Shown here: one piece after another, positions 7,700-15,155 of the stretch
Numbering within the stretch: position 1 is the stretch's first letter
Layout: each line of letters begins with the position of its first letter
Source: Pelotomaculum sp. UBA5255
Lineage (GTDB): Bacteria; Bacillota; Desulfotomaculia; Desulfotomaculales; Pelotomaculaceae
Assembly (NCBI GenBank): GCA_002408725.1
Contig: DHTR01000055.1
Span: 3,964-22,067 of the forward strand
Length of the DNA: 18,104 nt
Direction: 5' to 3'
Notes under the pieces: generated by a model
What the model saw: the letters and a program-made list of their open reading frames with translations, nothing else
Told to the model about the DNA's origin: nothing
Databases searched by the model: none
Made by a program: the position numbers and the translations under genes

Positions 7700-8655
7700 C
7701 AGGGTTCGCCTCCGGCATGGTTCTCGCTCCCCAGCACGGTGCCTTCAGGAATGGGGTTGCCCCTTAAAAAAGCTGCTGCATCCAGCCGCTTTCCACCCTG
7801 TAGCTGAAGTTCCAAGATAGTTAAAATTCCTTTGGCGGTACCGACCATGATTCCATCACGTCCGGTAGAGACAACCTCACCCGGCTTTGCTCCTGCAAAG
7901 CCGTCCTCCTGGAAGGCGGTCCCCCAAAGCTTAAGCACCCTTCCCCGCAACTTGGTGTGCGCTCCCGGCCAGGGGTTCATTCCCCGGACATGGTTAAAAA
8001 TTTCGAGAGCCGGCCGGCCCCAGCAGATTCGTTCATCTTCCGTCTTCAGCATGGGCGCATAAGATGGCATCCCTTTCTGGGGATGCCTGGGAGCTTGCCC
8101 CCGGTAGATTAGCTGAAGCGTCTCAACCAGCAACTGCGACCCTAACAGGGCTAGCCGGTCGTGGACTGTGCCTACAGTGTCCTCCTCGTGGATAAGAACG
8201 GACTCCTTTAAAATCATGTCGCCGGTGTCCATGCCTTCATCCATGTACATCGTGGTAATACCGGTCTCCTTCTCCCCGTTGATAACCGCCCAGTGAATTG
8301 GGGCTGCTCCACGATATTTCGGCAAAAGAGAGGCATGGACGTTGATACAGCCAAAAACAGGAATAGACAGAATTTCTAACGGAAGGATGCGACCATAAGC
8401 AACCACGACTATGACATCGGGGGATAAACCCCGAAGCAGCTCTATAAAATCAGGGTCCTTGATCCTTAATGGCTGGAAGACCGGTATACCCAAAGCCCGG
8501 GCAGTTTCCTTAACGGGGGGAGGCGACTTTATTTTCCCCCTGCCCCTGGGGCGATCTGGCTGGGTAACAACAGCTACCAGTTCGTGTCCTGCATTCACCA
8601 GGGCTTTTAATGAAGATACGGCAAAATCAGGTGTGCCCATAAATATGATGCGCAT
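7696..8655 (-). CDS. fmt: Methionyl-tRNA formyltransferase
   Basis: Transfers a formyl group from 10-formyltetrahydrofolate to initiator Met-tRNA. The 319-residue length is typical. The N-terminal Rossmann-like domain starts MRIIFMGTPDFAV. The catalytic site is INVHASLLPKYRGAAPI with Asn105 and His107, and Asp143 in GMDTGD. The C-terminal tRNA-binding domain occupies about 205-310. The ATG start has AGGGG (8664-8668) eight bases upstream. It lies 26 bases after def, whose product removes the same formyl group, and overlaps DUF116 by four bases. Confidence 0.97.
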   Translation of the reverse strand: MRIIFMGTPDFAVSSLKALVNAGHELVAVVTQPDRPRGRGKIKSPPPVKETARALGIPVFQPLRIKDPDFIELLRGLSPDVIVVVAYGRILPLEILSIPVFGCINVHASLLPKYRGAAPIHWAVINGEKETGITTMYMDEGMDTGDMILKESVLIHEEDTVGTVHDRLALLGSQLLVETLQLIYRGQAPRHPQKGMPSYAPMLKTEDERICWGRPALEIFNHVRGMNPWPGAHTKLRGRVLKLWGTAFQEDGFAGAKPGEVVSTGRDGIMVGTAKGILTILELQLQGGKRLDAAAFLRGNPIPEGTVLGSENHAGGEPC

Positions 8656-8681
8656 TCGTTTGTCCCCTAATCTTCTATTTC

Positions 8682-9134
8682 TCAGGCTTTCGTAAGGTTT
8701 TTAGCCCTATCGACAAACAGGATCCCGTCAAGGTGGTCAATTTCATGCTGGAGCGCTCTGGCAAAGAGACCGGAGGCATTGATGATATTTTCTTGGCCAT
8801 GGCGATCCAGCGACTTCACTTTAACAGCAAACGCGCGGGCTACTTCTCCGATGATACCGGGGATGCTGAGACACCCTTCGCTGTCGACTTGCTCCCCTTC
8901 GGCAGAAATGATTTCAGGATTAATTAATTCCACTAATCCCTCTCCCGCATCCACTACGATGACCCGCTTGGATATCCCGACCTGTGGTGCGGCCAGGCCA
9001 ACACCTTTGGCGCTGTACATGGTTTTAGCCATATTGTTTAGAAGTTTAATAATATTTGGGGTTATTTTTGGAACCACCCTAGCCTTTTCCCTGAGAACAT
9101 CGTCTCCCATTTCCACAATATTATAAACCGTCAA
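8682..9134 (-). CDS. def: Peptide deformylase
   Basis: Metal-dependent hydrolase removing the N-terminal formyl group from new proteins. The 150 residues hold the three family motifs: GVGLAAPQVG (44-53), EGCLSIPG with metal ligand Cys88, and QHEIDHLDG (129-137) with ligands His130 and His134 and catalytic Glu131. The EGCLS form is typical of most bacterial deformylases. The start is TTG at 9134, with GGAGG (9143-9147) eight bases upstream. The A-rich lead of that site touches the priA stop, so def follows priA by only 15 bases. There is no other plausible start, since the family N-terminus begins here. Confidence 0.97.
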   Translation of the reverse strand: MTVYNIVEMGDDVLREKARVVPKITPNIIKLLNNMAKTMYSAKGVGLAAPQVGISKRVIVVDAGEGLVELINPEIISAEGEQVDSEGCLSIPGIIGEVARAFAVKVKSLDRHGQENIINASGLFARALQHEIDHLDGILFVDRAKNLTKA

Positions 9135-9142
9135 AAACCCTG

Positions 9143-9149
9143 CCTCCTT
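9143..9149 (-). promoter_or_regulatory. Ribosome binding site for the TTG start of def
   Basis: AAGGAGG on the minus strand, eight bases before TTG 9134 and directly after the priA stop codon (9150-9152). Confidence 0.75.
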
Positions 9150-11390
9150 TTACATCATTCCCTGAGGGTTAAGATCAATGTTAACAATTGGTTTAAAAAC
9201 CGGCCGGCTGTTCTCTAGAATATCCAGGAATTCTTTTATAACCTGCTTCAAGGAATTGCGTCGGGATCCTTTTAATACCAGTTGCCAGCGATAGCGCCCC
9301 TTAATCTTGCTCAGTGTTGCCGGCGCCGGTCCCAGGATGTCGACCTGTTCGTTGGTGTTGACGAGTACCTTCGTGAGATACTCTTTTGCCAACAGGGCCC
9401 CCTTTTTCACTTCATCTTCATCTTCATGGGTGAAAAGAAGCCTGGCCAAGTGGCTAAACGGAGGGTAACCCAAAGAACGCCTTACCCGCATTTCACTGCG
9501 GTAAAACCCCTCGTAGTCGTGTGAAGCGGCCGCTACTATGCTGTAATGATCCGGGGTATACGTTTGAACCAGCACCTTCCCGGGGATGTCGCCCCGCCCG
9601 GCCCGGCCCGCCACCTGGGTCAAAAGCTGGAACGTGCGCTCCGCAGCCCTGAAATCAGGCATGTGCAGGCTTGTATCGGCATTGATCACTCCCACCAGGG
9701 TCACGTTCGGTAGATCTAATCCTTTGGCAACCATTTGCGTCCCAATCAAGATATCGGCATCCCCCTCCCGAAAGGAGCTCAGAATTCTCTCATGAGAACC
9801 CTTGCGGGTGGTGGTGTCACTGTCCATCCGTACAATTCCGGCCTGTTCAAAGAGTCTTTTGGCCTCCTCTTCCACCTTTTGCGTACCCGTACCAAAATGG
9901 CGGATGTGCCGGCTTGTACAATCCGGACAGCGCCCGGGCGAAAGGGTGGTATAGTTGCAGTAATGACACCGCAGACGTCCGTCCTGGTGGTAGGTGAGAG
10001 AAATATCGCAGCGAGGGCACTTCAAGACCAGTCCGCATTCCCGGCACACGACAAAAGTAGCGTATCCCCGTCTGTTCAAGAAGAGAAGCACCTGCTCGCG
10101 CCTTTCCAGGCACTCGTTCACGGCCTTACTCAGCGCCAAACTAAAGATACCTCTGTTACCATTTTTTAATTCTTGCCGCATGTCCACTACCCTAACCGCA
10201 GGCAGGGGTCTATGATCAATCCGGCAGGGCAACTCCAACAACCGGTAAATTCCACCTGTCCTGGCCTTGAGCTGGGTCTCCAGGGATGGAGTCGCACTCC
10301 CCAGCACAACCACTGCACCGGTAAGCTGGGCTCTCTTGAGCGCCACTTCACGGGCATGATAGCGCAGGTGATCCTCCTGTTTATAGGTCGTTTCGTGCTC
10401 CTCGTCAAGCACAAACAGCCCCGGCCGGGACAGGGGGGCAAAAACCGCCGAACGGGTTCCCAACACAACAGGCGCTTCTCCCCTTTTAACCCGCAACCAT
10501 TCATCATATCTTTCCCTGCCTGAAAGGGCGCTGTGTAAAACCGCCACTTTCCCGCCGAACCGCGCCCGGAACAATTCAATCATCTGGGGGGTGAGCGCGA
10601 TTTCCGGCACCATGGCTACCCCCTGGCGGCCTGCTTTTAGCGCGGCGGAAATAGCGCGCAGGTAAACTTCGGTCTTTCCGCTACCGGTTACGCCATGCAA
10701 AAGAAAAACACCGAATTGGCTCTGCTCAAGCGCCTTTGCGATCGGGTTTAAAACCTGCTCCTGCTCGCGGCTGAGCTGCGGACCGCCGTTGCCGGGAAGC
10801 TCTTTAGCGGGCGGAACACGGGGCAAAGGGCCTTCGGCTACGACGACTTCCAGCAAACCCTTTTCAACCAGGGTTTCTACAGTTTTCAGGGATGCCTTGG
10901 CGACTTTAGCCAATTCGCCCCGGGTCAGCCCCGGGCAATTGACCGAAGCCCTGAGAACTGCGGCTTGTTTGGGGGAGCGTGCCATTGTTTCCAAAACCTT
11001 TTCAAGCTCTGTTCCGGCCAGGAGTGGATAGAGCCTTTTAACGACCCGGCTGCCTTTTACCTGAAGGCGGGGAGATAAAATGCGTTGAAACGCCTCGGCC
11101 GTGCTGCATAGATAGCTATCGGCCATCCAGCGTGCCAGTTCCAGCATTTCAGCCGTAAAAATTTGGGCGTCCAGGACCCCTGTTATACTTCTGATCTTAA
11201 ATCTGCCTTGAGGGACCCCGAAACCTACCACATACCCAGCCAATTTCCTGCTGCCGAAGGGAACGAGCACCCTGGACCCCACCGACACATGTTTCTCAAA
11301 TTCTAATGGGACGGCATAGTGAAAAACCCGGTCGGTTTTTTTGGTGTTAAGATCAACAATAATCTCGGCAAAAGGGCCGTTTTCCTTCAT
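9150..11390 (-). CDS. priA: Primosomal protein N' (replication restart helicase PriA)
   Basis: 3'-to-5' superfamily 2 helicase that reloads the replisome at stalled forks. It has 746 residues. In order: DNA-binding domain (about 5-105), winged helix (about 120-180), Walker A GVTGSGKT (233-240), DEEH box (329-332), GSATPS motif (364-369), and a zinc module with four CxxC pairs (Cys449/452, 458/461, 475/478, 488/491). The C-terminal helicase lobe has QVAGRAGRG near 592-600. All eight zinc cysteines are present. The ATG at 11390 has GGAGG (11396-11400) five bases upstream. The first base of its ATG is the last base of an upstream small ORF's TAA (TAATG). The preceding gap holds two hairpins that could control its expression. 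Confidence 0.97.
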   Translation of the reverse strand: MKENGPFAEIIVDLNTKKTDRVFHYAVPLEFEKHVSVGSRVLVPFGSRKLAGYVVGFGVPQGRFKIRSITGVLDAQIFTAEMLELARWMADSYLCSTAEAFQRILSPRLQVKGSRVVKRLYPLLAGTELEKVLETMARSPKQAAVLRASVNCPGLTRGELAKVAKASLKTVETLVEKGLLEVVVAEGPLPRVPPAKELPGNGGPQLSREQEQVLNPIAKALEQSQFGVFLLHGVTGSGKTEVYLRAISAALKAGRQGVAMVPEIALTPQMIELFRARFGGKVAVLHSALSGRERYDEWLRVKRGEAPVVLGTRSAVFAPLSRPGLFVLDEEHETTYKQEDHLRYHAREVALKRAQLTGAVVVLGSATPSLETQLKARTGGIYRLLELPCRIDHRPLPAVRVVDMRQELKNGNRGIFSLALSKAVNECLERREQVLLFLNRRGYATFVVCRECGLVLKCPRCDISLTYHQDGRLRCHYCNYTTLSPGRCPDCTSRHIRHFGTGTQKVEEEAKRLFEQAGIVRMDSDTTTRKGSHERILSSFREGDADILIGTQMVAKGLDLPNVTLVGVINADTSLHMPDFRAAERTFQLLTQVAGRAGRGDIPGKVLVQTYTPDHYSIVAAASHDYEGFYRSEMRVRRSLGYPPFSHLARLLFTHEDEDEVKKGALLAKEYLTKVLVNTNEQVDILGPAPATLSKIKGRYRWQLVLKGSRRNSLKQVIKEFLDILENSRPVFKPIVNIDLNPQGMM

Positions 11391-11488
11391 TATACCCTCC
11401 AGGAGAATCCTTTACAATTATCTTCATGCCAGCCACAAAAATGCCCGGCCGGAAACCAACCAGGCACGAGTTTTCCCCTAGCATCCAC
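11390..11488 (-). CDS. Possible 32-residue small ORF overlapping the priA start
   Basis: Not recognised. A GTG at 11488 is preceded by TAAGG at eight bases. The frame runs 32 codons to a TAA that shares one base with the priA ATG (TAATG), a typical coupling arrangement. The peptide is rich in Gly, Trp (3) and aromatic residues with two cysteines (CGWHEDNC segment). The frame stays open upstream to about 11570 without a good start. Against it: a terminator-like hairpin (11437-11466) lies inside it and no family is known to me. It could be a leader peptide, a remnant or a chance frame. Confidence 0.3.
   Translation of the reverse strand: MDARGKLVPGWFPAGHFCGWHEDNCKGFSWRV
11437..11466 (-). terminator. 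Terminator-like hairpin before priA
   Basis: On the minus strand TGCCTGG (11460-11466) pairs with CCGGGCA (11442-11448), seven pairs including one G-T, across an 11-base loop. Five T follow (11437-11441). It lies downstream of coaBC and only about 45 bases before priA, so it might be a readthrough or attenuation point. Confidence 0.5.
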
Positions 11489-11543
11489 TGCAATGGCCTT
11501 ACTCAGAGTTCTGTAGCTGTATCTCCTGTAAGACACAGCACTT

Positions 11544-11564
11544 AAAAAGCCCGGGGATACCCGG
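11544..11564 (-). terminator. Rho-independent terminator candidate after coaBC
   Basis: On the minus strand CCGGG (11560-11564) pairs with CCCGG (11551-11555) around the loop TATC. GC and five T follow (11544-11548). It begins 28 bases after the coaBC stop. The stem is short but all G-C. Confidence 0.55.
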
Positions 11565-11591
11565 TTCTACTGTAATTCTCAAAAGGAAAGG

Positions 11592-12794
11592 TTACTGCCC
11601 GTTCCTTCTCAGATTTAGTACCTCGTCCAGGATCCGGTGAGCCAGGGCAAGTTTATCCATTATAGGCAGTGGCAAGACGAATTCACCGGGATAAACCAAC
11701 TTAACGATATTTGTGTCGGCATCAAACCCCGCCCCGGGCAGAGTGATGTCGTTGGCCACCAGGAGGTCAAGGTTTTTACGCTTTACCTTTTGAATGGCAT
11801 TGCCTTCCAGGTCGCTGGTCTCGGCGGCAAAGCCGACCAGGGTCTGGTGTGTTTTTCTACGGCCCAACTCGGCAAGAATATCGGGGTTTTTATCACACTC
11901 AATGACAAGTGTTGCCCCGGTTTTTTTAATTTTTTGACCGCATACTTCCCTGGGTCTATAATCGGCGACTGCGGCGGCTTTAATGACAATATCGACACGG
12001 GGGAAATGTTCCATGACCGCCTGGAACATCTCGGATGCTGTTTCCACACGGGTCAGCTCAACCCCGTTGGGTGCCTGCAGGCTGGTGGGACCACTGATTA
12101 AGGTGACTGAGGCCCCCCTGCGGGCGGCAGCGTTAGCCAGGGCGTATCCCATCTTGCCGGAGCTCCGGTTGGTCAGATAACGTACGGGGTCAATTGGCTC
12201 CAATGTCGGGCCGGCTGTTACCATAATCTTTAAACCCCTCAAATCCCCCTTTAAGGGGAGGAGGGTATGAATCTTAGCCATAATTTCAGCCAAATCAGCG
12301 AGCCTTCCTACCCCTTCCACCCCGCAGGCCAAACGACCCTTCCCCGGCCCTGCAAAATGGTAACCGAGGTCGCGCAGTACGACCAGGTTCCGCTGGGTGA
12401 CGGGGTTTTGATACATGTTCATGTTCATGGCCGGACAGAACAACACAGGGTAGGTGGTTGCCATGATTACAGTGGAAAGGAGATCGTCGGCTATCCCTCC
12501 AGCCACTTTACCCAGGATATTGGCAGTGGCCGGTACAACTACCAGCAATTCTGAAAGGGCGGCCAGTTCAATATGCTGAACTTTCCATTCCGCAACGGGC
12601 TCAAATAGATCGCCGTAGACGCGGTTGTTGGTAAGAACCTGAAAGGTAAGCGGGCTTACAAATTCCCGGGCCGACCTGGTCATAATTACATGGACTTCAG
12701 CCCCGTCAGCCCTCAAGTTGCTTGCCAGTTGGGCAGCTTTATAAACAGCAATACCGCCGGTTACACCCAGCGTGATATTTCTTCCAGCCAGCAT
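11592..12794 (-). CDS. coaBC: Bifunctional phosphopantothenoylcysteine decarboxylase/phosphopantothenate-cysteine ligase CoaBC
   Basis: Two successive steps of coenzyme A synthesis in one 400-residue protein. The N-terminal flavin-dependent decarboxylase (about 1-185) starts ITLGVTGGIAVYK and has the active-site His74 (VQHIE), PAMNMNMY (121-128) and Cys157 in RLACG. The C-terminal CTP-dependent ligase (about 188-400) has VTAGPTLEPIDPVRYLTN (192-209), SSGKMG (211-216) and AAAVADYRP (273-281). The ATG at 12794 has GGAGGGGG (12801-12808) six bases upstream. An in-frame extension to 12863 adds 23 charged residues before the conserved N-terminus and was discarded. It lies 124 bases after rpoZ. Confidence 0.96.
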   Translation of the reverse strand: MLAGRNITLGVTGGIAVYKAAQLASNLRADGAEVHVIMTRSAREFVSPLTFQVLTNNRVYGDLFEPVAEWKVQHIELAALSELLVVVPATANILGKVAGGIADDLLSTVIMATTYPVLFCPAMNMNMYQNPVTQRNLVVLRDLGYHFAGPGKGRLACGVEGVGRLADLAEIMAKIHTLLPLKGDLRGLKIMVTAGPTLEPIDPVRYLTNRSSGKMGYALANAAARRGASVTLISGPTSLQAPNGVELTRVETASEMFQAVMEHFPRVDIVIKAAAVADYRPREVCGQKIKKTGATLVIECDKNPDILAELGRRKTHQTLVGFAAETSDLEGNAIQKVKRKNLDLLVANDITLPGAGFDADTNIVKLVYPGEFVLPLPIMDKLALAHRILDEVLNLRRNGQ

Positions 12795-12800
12795 TAGAGG

Positions 12801-12808
12801 CCCCCTCC
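12801..12808 (-). promoter_or_regulatory. Ribosome binding site fixing the coaBC start
   Basis: GGAGGGGG on the minus strand, six bases before ATG 12794. It excludes the longer frame. Confidence 0.7.
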
Positions 12809-12840
12809 AGTCAGAAAGATCTTCTTCTATTAGACACCTC

Positions 12841-12856
12841 TGCCGCTGACGCGGCA
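12841..12856. repeat. Perfect 6-bp inverted repeat in the rpoZ-coaBC gap
   Basis: TGCCGC and GCGGCA flank a four-base loop. It forms a stable small RNA hairpin about 45 bases before the coaBC start. No T-run follows on either strand, so it is not a classical terminator. Confidence 0.5.
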
Positions 12857-12918
12857 TCGGCATTCTCCATCAAAAAGCTTTTATAAACAGTAAAGACTCT
12901 GATGAAGGATGGCAAAAA

Positions 12919-13125
12919 CTATTTGACAAAACTCTGGGTCCTCACATACTCTATTTTATTCTGAGCAATCTCAGTAAGAGCAACCGTTACTGGCTTGATA
13001 GCGGCCCCGTTAACCTTGGCGCTTCCCCTCTCGGTGAGTGCCCTGGCCCGTTTAGCGGCCACCACAACCAGGGTATACCGGCTGTCAACCTTTTCCATAA
13101 GCTCATCGAGAGTTGGTTGCTTCAT
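12919..13125 (-). CDS. rpoZ: DNA-directed RNA polymerase subunit omega
   Basis: Small subunit that helps assemble and stabilise RNA polymerase by binding beta-prime. The 68 residues match Firmicute omega. The start region MKQPTLDELMEKVDSRYTLV and the following AAKRARAL helix are typical. The C-terminal region includes KPVTVALTEI. The ATG at 13125 is preceded by GGAGG (13131-13135) five bases away. An ATG at 13149 sits upstream of that site and would add eight atypical residues. It follows gmk by 39 bases, as in Bacillus. Confidence 0.95.
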   Translation of the reverse strand: MKQPTLDELMEKVDSRYTLVVVAAKRARALTERGSAKVNGAAIKPVTVALTEIAQNKIEYVRTQSFVK

Positions 13126-13164
13126 TTTATCCTCCACATTCCATTGCATCTAAAAGCATCCTTA

Positions 13165-13767
13165 TCACATTAAACTTTGGACTAAGCATCTATTACGCTG
13201 AGGCCGCGACTTTTCGGCTATGATGATCGCCCGGACGATATCCAGCGCCCGGGCAACTTTATCATTCACCACGATATAATCATAGTGGTAGGCCATTTCC
13301 ATTTCATGGGTTGTACAGCGCAAGCGCTTTTCAATTTCCTCCCGGGAATCCGAACCACGGGAGATCAGCCGTGACTCCAGTTCGAGCAAGGAGGGAGGAA
13401 CAACAAAAATAAGCACCGCCAGGGGAAATCGTTCTTTAACCTGCAGGGCGCCCTGAATGTCGATTTCCAGAACCACATCGTTCCCCTGATCAAGCGCCTC
13501 CTGCAAAAACCGACGTGGAGTTCCGTAAAAGTGGCCGTACACTTCTGCCCATTCCAGAAGTTGGCCTTCTTCAATCATTTTTCCAAAGGATTCATTATCT
13601 AAGAAATAATAATCAACTCCATCCACCTCACCGCTCCTGGGCCAACGGGTCGTAGCCGAGACGGATAAACGGATGGATGGATTTTCATTTTGAAGAGCTT
13701 TGCAAATTGAGCCCTTACCCACTCCTGACGGTCCGGAAAAAACCAATAATATACCTTTCTTTCCCAC
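13165..13767 (-). CDS. gmk: Guanylate kinase
   Basis: Phosphorylates GMP to GDP with ATP. The 200 residues are full length. The P-loop is SGPSGVGKGS (11-20). The GMP-binding segment includes SATTRWPRSGEVDGVDYYFL, with the usual family lysine/arginine pattern slightly varied (RWPR where many have RxPR). ALQVKERFP and the lid/adenine region follow. The start is GTG at 13767, with AAAGGGG (13775-13781) seven bases upstream, 12 bases after remA. The remA-gmk-rpoZ order is conserved in Firmicutes. Confidence 0.97.
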   Translation of the reverse strand: MGKKGILLVFSGPSGVGKGSICKALQNENPSIRLSVSATTRWPRSGEVDGVDYYFLDNESFGKMIEEGQLLEWAEVYGHFYGTPRRFLQEALDQGNDVVLEIDIQGALQVKERFPLAVLIFVVPPSLLELESRLISRGSDSREEIEKRLRCTTHEMEMAYHYDYIVVNDKVARALDIVRAIIIAEKSRPQRNRCLVQSLM

Positions 13768-13779
13768 GACTATGCCCCT

Positions 13780-14055
13780 TTATTCGGAAAGTTCTTCGTT
13801 CTGTGACGGCGAATCCTTCAACACCAAGCGGTGGGCCACGGTTTCCGGCTGCACGGCGGAAAGAATAACATGGTCGCTGTCAGTAATAATGACCGCGCGG
13901 GTACGCCGCCCGTAAGTTGCATCAATCAACATGCCCCTGTCCCTGGCCTCGGTAATAATCCTCTTTATGGGGGCAGATTCCGGACTTACTATGGCAATAA
14001 TCCGGTTGGCCGAGACAATGTTTCCAAAACCGATGTTAATTAGTTTGATTTCCAT
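13780..14055 (-). CDS. remA: RemA/DUF370 family DNA-binding regulatory protein
   Basis: Small ring-forming DNA-binding protein. In B. subtilis it activates extracellular matrix and osmoprotection genes. The 91 residues are very like the Bacillus protein: IKLINIGFGNIVSANRIIAI, SPESAPIKR, RGMLIDATYGRRTRAVII and DSDHVILSAVQPETVA. A polar C-terminal tail of about 14 residues (KDSPSQNEELSE end) goes beyond the core. The ATG at 14055 has GAAGGGGG (14063-14070) seven bases upstream. The longer GTG-started frame to 14082 overlaps that site. The target genes in this organism cannot be seen here. Confidence 0.95.
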   Translation of the reverse strand: MEIKLINIGFGNIVSANRIIAIVSPESAPIKRIITEARDRGMLIDATYGRRTRAVIITDSDHVILSAVQPETVAHRLVLKDSPSQNEELSE

Positions 14056-14089
14056 GCTGCTTCCCCCTTCAAAAAATACCACATACAGG

Positions 14090-14968
14090 TTATTCTATGT
14101 TTTGCACCTGTTCCCTTATTTTTTCAAGTTCACTTTTCACCTCAACGACCAAACGGCTGATTTCCAGGTCGCCGGCTTTGGAAGCAATCGTGTTTATTTC
14201 GCGGTTCATCTCCTGGATCAGAAAGTCTAGTTTTCTTCCCACTGATTCCCCATTTAAAAGGCAGGCGCGAACCTGATTCAGATGACTTTCCAGCCGTACT
14301 GTCTCCTCTGTTATGTTGGAACGCTCCGCAAAAACTACAGCTTCGACCGACAGCCGGTCGGCGTCAAGGACGCCACCATCCAGAAAATCGCTCAAGCGGT
14401 TTTGCAGCCTCTCTCTATAATCCTCCACAACAACAGGCGACCGGTCCCTGATTCTCTTATTGAGCAGGGCAAGATGCTCTACCCTATTCATAAGGTCTTT
14501 CGCAAGCTCTTCTCCTTCGAGGGATCTCATTTGGACAAGGCTGGCCACAGCCCCCTCCACAGCTTCCTGAATGGCAGGCCACCAGATCTCTACATCTTCG
14601 GCGGGCTCTTCCACAATGATCACCCCGGGAAGTGGTAATAGCTGGCTTAATTTAATTTTTCCGTCAATTCCAACACTTTCCTGAAGTTCTTTCATTGCCT
14701 TATAATACGCCGAGGCAAGTGCTTTGTCAACTTTAACAGAGGCTGTTTTTTCGCCGCACTCCTCCAAACCCAAAAAGCCGTCGACCCTCCCGCGGGACAC
14801 CCGGGCTAAAATGATCCGCCTAATCCGGTCTTCCAGCGGTGCAAGGGAGCGGGGCAAACGTAAAACGACCTCGCTATAGCGATGATTAACCGCTTTCAAT
14901 TCAAAGGTAAACTTCTTTCTCTCCGTACCGGCCTCTCCCCTGCCGTAACCGGTCATGCTTTTAATCAA
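14090..14968 (-). CDS. YicC/YloC family endoribonuclease
   Basis: Family of stress-linked proteins; E. coli YicC has been described as an endoribonuclease. The 292 residues match B. subtilis YloC. The N-terminus IKSMTGYGRGE is diagnostic, and the C-terminal DUF1732 part includes FLIQEMNREINTIASKA. The start is TTG at 14968, which gives the usual M-I-K-S-M-T-G-Y-G beginning, with AGGTGG (14976-14981) seven bases upstream. It is the first gene of the long housekeeping series. The 187-base gap before it holds the upstream unit's terminator and two perfect dyads. Confidence 0.93.
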   Translation of the reverse strand: MIKSMTGYGRGEAGTERKKFTFELKAVNHRYSEVVLRLPRSLAPLEDRIRRIILARVSRGRVDGFLGLEECGEKTASVKVDKALASAYYKAMKELQESVGIDGKIKLSQLLPLPGVIIVEEPAEDVEIWWPAIQEAVEGAVASLVQMRSLEGEELAKDLMNRVEHLALLNKRIRDRSPVVVEDYRERLQNRLSDFLDGGVLDADRLSVEAVVFAERSNITEETVRLESHLNQVRACLLNGESVGRKLDFLIQEMNREINTIASKAGDLEISRLVVEVKSELEKIREQVQNIE

Positions 14969-14986
14969 TACCTCACCACCTGATAT

Positions 14987-15000
14987 CTATATGAATATAG
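14987..15000. repeat. Inverted repeat upstream of yicC
   Basis: CTATAT and ATATAG separated by two bases, 19-32 bases before the yicC start codon. It overlaps the AT-rich zone where a -10 box would be expected (TATATT is within it) and could be an operator. Confidence 0.35.
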
Positions 15001-15049
15001 TATTAACTTTTACCATCAAAATAATTTTTCTACCTAAAAGAAGAAACTC

Positions 15050-15061
15050 CTTTGATCAAAG
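15050..15061. repeat. Perfect 12-bp palindrome upstream of yicC
   Basis: CTTTGATCAAAG, about 85 bases before the yicC start, between the upstream terminator and the AT-rich promoter zone. It is a candidate protein-binding dyad; nothing else identifies it. Confidence 0.35.
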
Positions 15062-15090
15062 CCGAATTAATGATATTTTAATTCCATCTT

Positions 15091-15128
15091 AAAAAGAAAA
15101 AGCCAGCACCTTAAAATGCCGGGCTTTT
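15091..15128 (-). terminator. Rho-independent terminator of the dapL-aspC unit
   Basis: On the minus strand AAAAGCC (15122-15128) pairs with GGCTTTT (15098-15104). An inner GCA/TGC (117-119 with 106-108) is separated by a small bulge. The loop is about eight bases and a T-rich tail follows (15091-15101). It lies 28 bases after the aminotransferase stop. Confidence 0.7.
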
Positions 15129-15155
15129 AAACGAGTTGAAAGGGATTTAAGCAAA

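Noticed and set aside
9411..9430. CTTCAT trinucleotide-like repeat
   Set aside because: It codes for an acidic Glu-Asp run inside the intact priA frame; not a separate element.
11637..12101. 154-codon open frame on the plus strand
   Set aside because: Antisense shadow of coaBC; no ribosome site or domain.
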